NCBI GenBank assembly: GCA_947629845.1
Contig: CANRFD010000056.1
Coordinates: 1 to 8,452, forward strand
Length of the DNA stretch: 8,452 nt
Source of the DNA: an uncultured Clostridia bacterium
Lineage (GTDB): Bacteria; Bacillota; Clostridia; Christensenellales; Borkfalkiaceae
Reading direction: 5' to 3'
Shown here: positions 1 through 5,792 of the stretch, one piece after another
Layout: every line of letters begins with the position of its first letter
Position numbering within the stretch: the first letter of the stretch is position 1
Notes under the pieces: generated by a model
Databases searched by the model: none
Told to the model about the DNA's origin: nothing
The model's input: only the letters and a program-made list of their open reading frames with translations
Position numbers and translations under genes: made by a program

Positions 1-783
1 GCGGACGCGCCCGAGCGCAACGCAATAAAAATTCTCAACCCCATCAGCGAGGAGCTCTCCGTCATGCGCACCATCCTTGCGCCATCGATGATCGCGAACG
101 TCGTCCGCAACGTGCGCCGCGGCAACGAGGCGGGCAGGCTCTTCGAGCTTGCAAACGTCTATTTGCCCAAAACGCTGCCGCTTTCCGAGCTTCCCGAGGA
201 GCGCAAACACGTCGTCATCGCCCTGTGGGGCGAGGGGGACTTCTTCGACATCAAGGGCGCTGTGGAGGCGATCGCCGAGGCGTTCGGCCTGAAATTGGGC
301 TACGCGCGCGGCGAGCGCACCTTCCTCCATCCCGGCGTCACCGCCACCGTGACGATGGGGGAGAAGGAGATCGGCTGCATCGGGGAACTTCACCCCGCCA
401 TCGCCGCCGAACTCGCGCTCGATAAGCGCGTGTACCTCGCCGAACTCGACTACGCCGCCATGGCACGCAAGTTCGCAAGGGATATTTCCTATAAAGGGCT
501 CCCCAAGTTCCCCGACGTCTTGCGCGACCTCGCAGTCGTCGTCTCGGAGGAAAAGACGTGCGCCGAGGTGGAAGCGTGCATCCTGCACGCCTGCAAGGCC
601 GTGAAGCGGGCGGAACTGTTCGACGTCTACCGCGACATCCGCATCGGCGCGGGCAAAAAGAGCATGGCGTTCCGTCTCACCTTCGCCGCCGAAGAAAAGG
701 CGCTCACGCCCGAGGCCGTGGAGGGCTTCTTCAAGAAAATTGTGGGCAATCTCAAGTACAACCTCGGCGCCGAACTGCGCTGA
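1..783 (+). CDS. pheT: Phenylalanyl-tRNA synthetase beta subunit, C-terminal part (partial at 5' edge)
   Basis: This is the C-terminal 260 residues of the PheRS beta chain, open from base 1 in frame 1; the beginning lies outside the window. PheRS (alpha2beta2, cytoplasmic) charges tRNA-Phe with phenylalanine. The visible part opens with the family-typical NPISEELSVMRT stretch (about residues 13-24), followed by the core-like region with GRLFELANVYLP. The last 90 or so residues form the ferredoxin-fold anticodon-binding domain (FDX-ACB), recognisable from KFPDVLRDLAVVV near residue 169 to the C-terminal GNLKYNLGAELR. The reading frame is intact to TGA at 781-783. The ATG at 64 is internal, because the homologous sequence continues upstream of it. 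pheS would be expected just outside the window. The first copy of a degenerate tandem repeat overlaps the stop codon. Confidence 0.96.
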   Translation, partial: ADAPERNAIKILNPISEELSVMRTILAPSMIANVVRNVRRGNEAGRLFELANVYLPKTLPLSELPEERKHVVIALWGEGDFFDIKGAVEAIAEAFGLKLGYARGERTFLHPGVTATVTMGEKEIGCIGELHPAIAAELALDKRVYLAELDYAAMARKFARDISYKGLPKFPDVLRDLAVVVSEEKTCAEVEACILHACKAVKRAELFDVYRDIRIGAGKKSMAFRLTFAAEEKALTPEAVEGFFKKIVGNLKYNLGAELR

Positions 784-847
784 AAAACCGCTTTCGGCTG
801 AAAAACATTCACGGCTGAAACCGTTCACGGTTGAAAAATCGCTTACG
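779..847. repeat. Four-copy degenerate tandem repeat, unit 16-18 bp
   Basis: Four head-to-tail copies start at 779, 797, 814 and 830. Each begins GCTGAAA or GTTGAAA and ends TTCG, TCACG or TTACG (for example GCTGAAAAACATTCACG at 797-813). The first copy contains the pheT stop codon, so the array begins inside the gene's last codons. No function is evident. It sits upstream of the pheT terminator, within the mRNA 3' end. Confidence 0.75.
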
Positions 848-872
848 ACCATATCGTTTTATAGTTCCATCT

Positions 873-905
873 TTCCGCCGGGTCTCTCCCCGGCGGAGCT
901 TTTTT
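873..905 (+). terminator. Intrinsic terminator of pheT
   Basis: CCGCCGGG (875-882) pairs perfectly with CCCGGCGG (889-896) across a 6-nt TCTCTC loop. T874-A897 and a T-G wobble can extend the stem, and six T residues follow at 900-905. It lies about 90 bp after the pheT stop codon and faces the convergent DUF697 gene. Confidence 0.85.
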
Positions 906-908
906 AGC

Positions 909-935
909 AAAAAGCCCCTCGGATCGTCCGGGGGC
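909..935 (-). terminator. Second (back-up) terminator for the minus-strand gene
   Basis: Read on the minus strand, GCCCCCGG pairs with CCGAGGGGC across a 5-nt loop. There is one bulged base (T919 on the plus strand), and five U residues follow (plus-strand A909-A913). It lies downstream of a stronger terminator for the same gene, so it probably acts as back-up. The shorter T-run makes it weaker. Confidence 0.55.
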
Positions 936-948
936 GCGATCGCGGTTA

Positions 949-984
949 TAAAAAACCGCCCGCGCAAGCAATCGGCGCGGGCGG
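949..984 (-). terminator. Intrinsic terminator of the DUF697 gene
   Basis: A perfect 10-bp stem forms from CCGCCCGCGC (956-965) and GCGCGGGCGG (975-984) with a 9-nt loop. On the minus strand it is followed by six U residues (plus-strand A950-A955). It begins 14 bp past the stop codon of the minus-strand gene. Confidence 0.9.
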
Positions 985-998
985 GGCGGTTTGCCTTT

Positions 999-2024
999 CT
1001 AAACGGCTTCTGCGAGCTTCTTTTTCTTTTTGAGCTGCGTTTCCAGCTCGGTGCACGCCTCCTCGAGTTCGACGGGCGTCTCCGAGACGTCCACGCCGTC
1101 CAAAATATTTTGCAGGCGGTATTCCGTGTTGAGATACTTGATGGTCTGGTAGCCGATGACCGTCGTCAGCGTGCCGTTGGCGAGCCCCTGCACGGAGGAG
1201 TCCACGATGGCGGCGATGGCCGTGCCGAGGATGGGGATGCCCTTGACGGCGGAGCCCATCGTCTGCACCACGGTCTGCCCGATGTTCATGCCGCCGAGCC
1301 CGTAGGAGATCAGGGCGTTTTGCAGGACGCGGGCGAAGATCTTCGCGAGGCGTGCGTCGGAGGGGCGGAAGCCGTAGAGGAACACGAGGTCCTTCACGAG
1401 CTGGATGTTGATGAACGCGACGAGCACGGTGTCCACCTTGGCCGTCTGCGAGATGGCGGAATAGGTCGCCGAGCGCAGCGAGCTCTTGAAGATGAGCTCC
1501 TTCGCCGACTTCTTCACGGAGCCCTTGTAGAGCTCGGTGAGCGTATTTTTCACGCCCTCCTCGTCGCCCGTCTTGACGGCGATGGCGAGCCTTCCCACCG
1601 CCTCCGAGTCGTACCAGCCCACGCCCTCCACCTTGGCGGTGAGATCGATGATCTTGTCGGCGATCTCATGGCGGAGCTTGCGGTTGTGCTTCTGCGCCTC
1701 GCGCGCCGTAAACCCGTTGACGTTGGTGACGAAGTACCCCGTCCGCATGATCTTGACGAGGGGAACGATATAGAGCACGATATAGAGCACGAGGCATACG
1801 CCCGCCGCCGAATAGCCCGCGTACGGGTGGAGCTCGTAGATCTCCTTCGCGACGAAGAAGAGGCAGACGAACACGACGATGCCGATGAGAATGGCGGCAA
1901 AGCGCATAAAAAATTTCGCGCCGCGCACATTCTGCCGCTTGGTGTACCGCTGCTCGTAGTCGTAGATCGTGAGCTTTTCGCCGCCGGCCTGTTCGGCCTT
2001 CAGTTGCGTGTCTTTCTTTGCCAT
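999..2024 (-). CDS. Two-pass membrane protein with DUF697/YcjF-like domain
   Basis: The product has 341 residues. A charged N-terminus (1-35) is followed by two hydrophobic helices (about 38-60 and 68-92), a linker rich in basic residues (105-135), and a C-terminal domain (about 165-300). That domain matches the DUF697/YcjF pattern: a long run around VDTVLVAFINIQLVKDLVFL, then YGFRPS and amphipathic helices with GIPILGTAIAA. It ends in a Lys-rich tail (KKKKK at 332-336). The family is a poorly understood set of membrane-associated proteins, sometimes linked to GTPases or envelope stress; no GTPase domain is present here. The start is ATG at 2024 with GGAGG 4 nt upstream. The gene is monocistronic, with its own promoter and two terminators. 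It is divergent from the small zinc-ribbon gene. The biochemical role is unknown; the family assignment is by motif only. Confidence 0.85.
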   Translation of the reverse strand: MAKKDTQLKAEQAGGEKLTIYDYEQRYTKRQNVRGAKFFMRFAAILIGIVVFVCLFFVAKEIYELHPYAGYSAAGVCLVLYIVLYIVPLVKIMRTGYFVTNVNGFTAREAQKHNRKLRHEIADKIIDLTAKVEGVGWYDSEAVGRLAIAVKTGDEEGVKNTLTELYKGSVKKSAKELIFKSSLRSATYSAISQTAKVDTVLVAFINIQLVKDLVFLYGFRPSDARLAKIFARVLQNALISYGLGGMNIGQTVVQTMGSAVKGIPILGTAIAAIVDSSVQGLANGTLTTVIGYQTIKYLNTEYRLQNILDGVDVSETPVELEEACTELETQLKKKKKLAEAV

Positions 2025-2044
2025 ACATCCTCCGTGATGAAAAT

Positions 2045-2073
2045 ATTATAATCTCCGCGGGCGGTTTTGTAAA
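2045..2073 (-). promoter_or_regulatory. Sigma-A promoter of the DUF697 gene
   Basis: On the minus strand the -35 box is TTTACA (plus 2068-2073) and the -10 box is a perfect TATAAT (plus 2045-2050), with a 17-bp spacer. The predicted start is near 2038, giving a leader of only about 14 nt that carries the GGAGG ribosome binding site (plus 2029-2033). Confidence 0.85.
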
Positions 2074-2103
2074 TACATTTCGGCAAATTTCCGAAAATTC
2101 CCT
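2074..2103. promoter_or_regulatory. Possible operator between divergent promoters (copy 1 of a shared element)
   Basis: This AT-rich block begins TACATTT and contains the 12-mer AATTTCCGAAAA (2086-2097). The same two parts recur at 3263-3285 with nearly the same spacing. The block lies exactly between the -35 boxes of the two divergent promoters. It has imperfect dyad symmetry: CGG at 2081-2083 mirrors CCG at 2091-2093. A regulator site or an UP-element-like sequence is an inference. Confidence 0.35.
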
Positions 2104-2110
2104 CGGGGGA

Positions 2111-2139
2111 TTGCCTTCTTTCGCGCGATGTGCTATGAT
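2111..2139 (+). promoter_or_regulatory. Sigma-A promoter of the zinc-ribbon gene (predicts leaderless mRNA)
   Basis: TTGCCT (2111-2116), a 17-bp spacer and TATGAT (2134-2139) form a good promoter. Transcription would be expected to start about 7 bases after the -10 box, at or within a base or two of A2146, which is the A of the ATG. Confidence 0.7.
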
Positions 2140-2145
2140 GTCGGT

Positions 2146-2421
2146 ATGAAAGAGGATAGGGCGGAACGGCGGGAGCGGAAGCGTGCGGCCCGCGCGGCAA
2201 AACAGAAGGAGCGCATCGAGCGGCACGTCGTCGTCTGTCCGCACTGCGGCAAGAACGTGCTCGACCACATGACGGAGTGTCCGCACTGCAAGGGCGCGCT
2301 GCAGCCCGCGGGCTACCGCCCCGTCGACCCCGCCAAATACAAGAAGATCAAACTCATCTGCACGGCCGTGGGGATCGCCGTCGCCGTGGCCGTCGTCATC
2401 GTCATATTTGTGACGAGGTAG
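2146..2421 (+). CDS. Small zinc-ribbon, single-pass membrane protein
   Basis: The product has 91 residues. The N-terminus (1-27) is very rich in Arg, Lys and Glu and probably helical. A zinc-ribbon follows with two CPHC knuckles (C31/C34 and C45/C48), then a short polar linker, and a C-terminal transmembrane helix (about 69-89) ending in TR. The topology suggests a tail-anchored protein with the zinc ribbon in the cytoplasm. No specific function is recognised; similar short proteins are common as hypothetical proteins in Clostridia. The ATG at 2146 was chosen because the upstream in-frame ATG at 2128 would place the -10 box inside the gene and has no ribosome binding site at proper distance. 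No Shine-Dalgarno sequence precedes 2146 either, consistent with a leaderless message. The stop is TAG at 2419-2421. Confidence 0.82.
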   Translation: MKEDRAERRERKRAARAAKQKERIERHVVVCPHCGKNVLDHMTECPHCKGALQPAGYRPVDPAKYKKIKLICTAVGIAVAVAVVIVIFVTR

Positions 2422-2425
2422 GCGG

Positions 2426-2514
2426 GTAGAGCGGCGCTCTACTGTGCGTAGAACGGCGTTTTCGGCGAGTAGAAGGGGCGAAAAAAGAGTAGCGGAGGCA
2501 CAAAGAGAAGTAGG
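2426..2514. repeat. GTAG-headed degenerate tandem repeat, period 20-22 bp
   Basis: GTAG occurs at 2426, 2448, 2469, 2489 and 2510. The first three copies are followed by a G-rich GCG-type segment (GTAGAGCGGCG, GTAGAACGGCG, GTAGAAGGGGCG) and the fourth is more diverged. The first copy also forms a perfect 7-bp hairpin (GTAGAGC at 2426-2432, GCTCTAC at 2436-2442) without a T-run. The array starts 5 bp after a stop codon and ends directly at the next promoter's -35 box. Confidence 0.7.
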
Positions 2515-2543
2515 TTGCCATTTTTCGCGGCGGCGCTTACAAT
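2515..2543 (+). promoter_or_regulatory. Sigma-A promoter of the PAQR/haemolysin III-like gene
   Basis: TTGCCA (2515-2520), a 17-bp spacer and TACAAT (2538-2543). The predicted start near 2550 gives a leader of about 24 nt before the ATG at 2574. Confidence 0.75.
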
Positions 2544-2573
2544 GGAGAAAAACCATTGCGAGGCACAACGCAG

Positions 2574-3248
2574 ATGCAACAAATTGCAACGGCGCGCGGA
2601 AGGGCGCGCAGCTATCCGGCATTTTACACCAAGGGAGAGGAGATCTTCAACGCCGTCTCCCACATCGCGGGCGGAGGGCTCGGCGCGGTATTTGCCGCGC
2701 TGCTCTTCGCTTTTTCGTCCAATACCGCCGAGTACGTCTCCGCCGCCCTCTTCGGCTTCGGCGTCACCGTGCTCTACACCATGAGTGCGCTCTACCACTT
2801 TTTGCCGACGGGCAGGGCGAAGGCGGTGTTCCGCGTATTTGACCACTGCACCATCTTCCTGCTCATCGCGGGCACCTACTCCTTCTACTGCCTCGTGCCG
2901 CTGTACGGCACGGCGGTGGGGTGGGGCGTGCTTGCCGCCGAATGGGCGTGCGCGGCGGCGGGCGTCACCATGAACGCCATCGCCATGAACAACAAAGTCG
3001 TGAAGGGCATCTCCATGGCGCTCTACGTTGTAACGGGCTGGATGGGCGCGGCGTTTTTGCCGCCGCTCTACGCCGCCGTCTCCGCGGCGAGCTTCTTCCT
3101 GCTGCTCGCGGGCGGCGTCGCCTACACGGCGGGCATCGCCTTCTTCGCCTTCGGAAAGCGGGTGCGCTATTTCCACAGCGTCTGGCACCTCTTCGTCATC
3201 CTCGGCACCGCGCTTCAATTTGTGAGCATGCTGCTCATTTTGCTCTGA
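2574..3248 (+). CDS. trhA: PAQR / haemolysin III family membrane protein
   Basis: The product has 224 residues and about seven hydrophobic helices, the usual size and layout of bacterial PAQR (HlyIII/TrhA) proteins in the cytoplasmic membrane. Characteristic motifs in order: GEEIFNAVSHIAG (21-33), SALYHF (71-76, His75), FDHCTIFLLIAGTY (89-102) and HSVWH (201-205). His75, His201 and His205 match the three zinc-binding histidines known from adiponectin receptors, and Asp90 matches the conserved acidic residue. Bacterial members have been linked to membrane-fluidity homeostasis; despite the name, lysis is not established for most. The ATG at 2574 is chosen over TTG at 2556 because of the promoter position; GAGG (2560-2563) lies a rather long 10 nt upstream. 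The gene has its own promoter. No convincing terminator follows, so some read-through into the redox operon is possible. Confidence 0.9.
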   Translation: MQQIATARGRARSYPAFYTKGEEIFNAVSHIAGGGLGAVFAALLFAFSSNTAEYVSAALFGFGVTVLYTMSALYHFLPTGRAKAVFRVFDHCTIFLLIAGTYSFYCLVPLYGTAVGWGVLAAEWACAAAGVTMNAIAMNNKVVKGISMALYVVTGWMGAAFLPPLYAAVSAASFFLLLAGGVAYTAGIAFFAFGKRVRYFHSVWHLFVILGTALQFVSMLLILL

Positions 3249-3262
3249 TCGCATTTTTCCCG

Positions 3263-3293
3263 TACATTTTGGGAATTTCCGAAAAATTTCCGT
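3263..3293. promoter_or_regulatory. Possible operator upstream of the redox operon (copy 2 of a shared element)
   Basis: This block has the same composition as 2074-2103: TACATTT at 3263, then the identical 12-mer AATTTCCGAAAA (3274-3285). A second TTTCCG follows at 3287-3292. GGAATTTCC (3272-3280) is a perfect dyad. It lies about 20 bp upstream of the -35 box at 3314. A shared regulator site is an inference; a dispersed intergenic repeat is the main alternative. Confidence 0.35.
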
Positions 3294-3313
3294 CATAGGA
3301 AAGTATTACGAGG

Positions 3314-3342
3314 TTGACAAGCCCGCGGAAAAATCGTATACT
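3314..3342 (+). promoter_or_regulatory. Near-consensus sigma-A promoter of the five-gene redox operon
   Basis: A perfect TTGACA (3314-3319), a 17-bp spacer and TATACT (3337-3342). The predicted start near 3349 gives a leader of about 39 nt with GGAG at 3377-3380. It is the only clear promoter for the genes up to 7344. Confidence 0.9.
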
Positions 3343-3387
3343 TAATTGAAAGGCCGAGCGCCGATACCAAAGAAACGGAGCATGCAA

Positions 3388-4926
3388 ATGATCATAGCAA
3401 TGACGGGAACGAGCGGGAACATGGGCAGAGAGGCCCTTGCACAGACGCTGGAGCTCAAAGGCGTCGTCTGCCGCATCCTGCTCTCCGGGAAGAAGAAAAA
3501 CAACAAGTTGGCGGCCAAGCTCACCAAGAAGTACGGTGAGCGCATCGAGATCGTGCGCGGCACGGTCGCCGACGAGAAGATATGCAAAAAATTCGTGAAG
3601 GGCGCAGATTACGTCGTTCACATGGCGGCGGTCATCCCGCCGCATTCCGACGCCGATCCCGCGGCGAGCGGCGAGTGCAACATGTACGGCGCCGTCTCCC
3701 TCGTGGACGCCATCGCCTCCACGACGCCGCAACCCAAGTACATCCACATCTCCACCGTCGCCCTCTACGGCAACCGCAACGAGAAGCACCCCTTCGGGCG
3801 GGTGGGGGATCCCCTGCTCGTCAGCCCCTTCGACCACTATGCCATGCACAAGCTGTACGGCGAACGGTACTGCCTCGACGCAGGGCTCGCGTGCTGGGTC
3901 GTCCTCCGCCAGACGGCGATGCTGCATCCCAACATGATGCACGACAACATCTCGGACGGGCTGATGTTCCATACGGCGCTCAACGCGCCCCTCGAGTGGG
4001 TGTCCTCGCGGGACAGCGGCTATCTCATAAAGCGCATTTTGGAGCGCGACATGGCGGGGGAGATCCCCTCGTTCTGGAAAAAGATCTACAACATCGGCGC
4101 CGGCTTCAAGGGAATGGAGACGGGCTACGATACCTTTAAGGACGGGTTCGCCATCATCGGCGGCTCGGCGGAAAAGTTCTTCCGCCCCAACTATCTCGCG
4201 ACGCGCAACTTCCACGGGCTGTGGTTTGCGGACGGCGGCGAGCTCGAGGAGCTCTTCCACTACCAGCGCGACGACGTGCACGAATATTGGAAGTGGATCG
4301 GCAGCCAACACAAGATGTACAAGTTGGGCAAGCTCGTCCCGCGCGGGGTCATCGACCTCTTCCTCTTCCGCAGGCTGCGCAACCACCGCAATTCTCCCTA
4401 CCGCTGGGTGAAGAACGGCGACGTCCCCCGCGTCACGGCGACCTTCGGCAGCATGGAGGCGGCAAAGGCGCTCCCCAAGACGTGGGAGGGCGTCAAGCTC
4501 ATCGCGAAGGGGGACTTCGGCGACTACGACGAGATGAGAAAGGCAGAAAACGCGGCGCTCCTCGACCACGGCTACGACGAGAGCAAGCCGCAGGAGGAGT
4601 GGGACATCGCGGACATGCGTCAGGCGGCGGCGTTCCGCGGCGGCGAGGTCGTCTCGGAGACGATGGAAAAGGGCAGCGCGTACAAAAAGATCCTGTGGCG
4701 CTGCTGCGAGGGGCACGAGTTCGAAGCCAGCCCCTACACCGTGCTCCGCGGCGGGCATTGGTGCCCCGCGTGCTGCCAGCCCACGCCGTGGATGTTCGAT
4801 AAGCTCGCCAAGAAGATGCCCTTCTACGCGCAGGTCTGGTACGATTCCCATAGTCCCGAAGAGGACTATGTGTACGATCTCGATGAAAACGGCGCCGCCG
4901 TCATCCGCAGCGAGGCCACAGAGTGA
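3388..4926 (+). CDS. Extended SDR (NAD-dependent epimerase/dehydratase-like) with C-terminal zinc ribbon
   Basis: The product has 512 residues, well above the 300-350 usual for extended SDRs. The N-terminal Rossmann domain shows TGTSGNMG (6-13, the TGxxGxxG nucleotide-binding loop), HMAA (78-81), IST (121-123) and Y151-x3-K155, the catalytic Tyr/Lys pair. An oxidoreductase, epimerase or dehydratase reaction using NAD(P) is therefore likely; the substrate is unknown. The SDR part seems to end near residue 300-320. The rest is unfamiliar except for W437-x-C439-x2-G-H443 followed by C459-x2-C462, which resembles the treble-clef zinc ribbon of the DUF4379 type. The start is ATG 3388, with GGAG 7 nt upstream; ATG 3382 is only 1 nt from that site. 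This is the first gene of a five-gene operon, and its stop overlaps the next start. Soluble cytoplasmic protein expected. Confidence 0.85.
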   Translation: MIIAMTGTSGNMGREALAQTLELKGVVCRILLSGKKKNNKLAAKLTKKYGERIEIVRGTVADEKICKKFVKGADYVVHMAAVIPPHSDADPAASGECNMYGAVSLVDAIASTTPQPKYIHISTVALYGNRNEKHPFGRVGDPLLVSPFDHYAMHKLYGERYCLDAGLACWVVLRQTAMLHPNMMHDNISDGLMFHTALNAPLEWVSSRDSGYLIKRILERDMAGEIPSFWKKIYNIGAGFKGMETGYDTFKDGFAIIGGSAEKFFRPNYLATRNFHGLWFADGGELEELFHYQRDDVHEYWKWIGSQHKMYKLGKLVPRGVIDLFLFRRLRNHRNSPYRWVKNGDVPRVTATFGSMEAAKALPKTWEGVKLIAKGDFGDYDEMRKAENAALLDHGYDESKPQEEWDIADMRQAAAFRGGEVVSETMEKGSAYKKILWRCCEGHEFEASPYTVLRGGHWCPACCQPTPWMFDKLAKKMPFYAQVWYDSHSPEEDYVYDLDENGAAVIRSEATE

Positions 4927-5792
4927 AGGCGGTATTTTTCGTGTTTTCGGGCACGGGCAACACAAAGCGGATCTGCGACCGCCTCGCCGCGGAGCTCGAG
5001 GCCCGCGGATATGATACGGAGACCTATCCCATCCGCCACGGCAGCGAATATCCCGACCCGCGCGGCTACGACGCCGTGCTCGTCGGCTACCCCGTGCACG
5101 CCTTCAACGCGCCCGCTTCCGTGCTGAAATTTTTGAAGAACTTCCCGCGGGCGGATAAAAAGGCGCCCCGCCCCGTCTACCTCGTGCGCACGTCGGGCGA
5201 GCCGCTCTCCATGAACGACGCCTCGGCCATCACGCCCCGCCGCATCTTAAAGCACAGGGGGTACACCGTGCGCGGCGAATACCGCTACGTCATGCCCTAC
5301 AACATCATCTTCCACCATACCGATAAGATGGCGGCGCGCATGTGGCAGGCGGCCGAGCTGCGCCTTCCCGCGGCGGCGGAGGAGATCACGGCGGGCGGCG
5401 GCAAGCGCGAGGGCGTGAACGTGTTCAAGCGCATGTTCACCTTTGCCCTCCGCATCGAGCACTCCGCCATGCCCATCTTGGGGCACCACTTCAAGGCGAC
5501 GGAGAAGTGCATCGGCTGTGGCGCGTGCGCCAAGGTGTGCCCGCAGGGCAACATCGAGATGGTGGATGGGAAGCCCAAGTTCAAACGCTCGTGCGTCGGG
5601 TGCATGGGCTGCGCCTTCTCCTGCCCCGAGGACGCCTTAAAAATTTCTCTTCTGAACGGCTGGCGCGTCAACGGCAAGTACTCCTTCGACGGCGAACCCG
5701 CGGCCGACAGCGAAGTTCAGCGCTATTGCAGAAAATCGTACCTCCGCTACTTCCACAGCGCGGAGGACGCAAAGAAAGGGGAGAAACAATGA
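4923..5792 (+). CDS. EFR1-type flavodoxin / 2x[4Fe-4S] ferredoxin fusion protein
   Basis: The product has 289 residues. The N-terminal flavodoxin-like domain begins FSGTGNTKRI, with the FMN phosphate loop SGTGNT at 9-14; a GYPVHAFNAP segment (55-64) lies near the expected second flavin loop. Past residue 185 is a bacterial ferredoxin domain with two full clusters: C196-C199-C202-C206P and C224-C227-C230-C234P. Architecture and length match the family called EFR1 family ferredoxin in public annotation. Such a protein should carry electrons between FMN and two 4Fe-4S clusters in the cytoplasm; its partners are not known. The start is GTG at 4923, overlapping the preceding TGA by 4 nt, with GAGG 7 nt upstream (4912-4915), which indicates translational coupling to the SDR. 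The stop overlaps the next ATG (ATGA). Confidence 0.9.
   Translation: MKAVFFVFSGTGNTKRICDRLAAELEARGYDTETYPIRHGSEYPDPRGYDAVLVGYPVHAFNAPASVLKFLKNFPRADKKAPRPVYLVRTSGEPLSMNDASAITPRRILKHRGYTVRGEYRYVMPYNIIFHHTDKMAARMWQAAELRLPAAAEEITAGGGKREGVNVFKRMFTFALRIEHSAMPILGHHFKATEKCIGCGACAKVCPQGNIEMVDGKPKFKRSCVGCMGCAFSCPEDALKISLLNGWRVNGKYSFDGEPAADSEVQRYCRKSYLRYFHSAEDAKKGEKQ

Noticed and set aside
831..2051. 406-codon open frame on the plus strand
   Set aside because: It is the antisense shadow of the DUF697 gene, rich in Arg, His and Val-Asp runs typical of reversed GC-rich coding DNA. It also crosses three terminators and lacks a start signal.
2426..2442. Hairpin after the zinc-ribbon gene as a terminator
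   Set aside because: The 7-bp stem is perfect, but no T-run follows, so it was kept only as part of the GTAG repeat.
3256..3276. TTCCC...GGGAA pair after the PAQR gene as a terminator
   Set aside because: The stem is only 5 bp and AT-rich, and the following bases are AATTTCC rather than a T-run.
2439..3296. 285-codon open frame on the minus strand
   Set aside because: It is antisense to the PAQR gene, whose conserved His/Asp motifs identify the real frame. Composition is Arg/Glu/His-rich low complexity.
3346..3387. TTG at 3346 or ATG at 3382 as start of the SDR gene
   Set aside because: TTG 3346 would lie at or before the predicted transcription start, and ATG 3382 is only 1 nt from GGAG. 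ATG 3388 has ideal spacing and begins right at the first Rossmann strand.
3235..4965. 576-codon open frame on the minus strand
   Set aside because: It lies antisense to the SDR gene, which has clear motifs, a promoter and a ribosome binding site. The minus-strand protein shows only low-complexity Val/Ala/Arg/Glu sequence.
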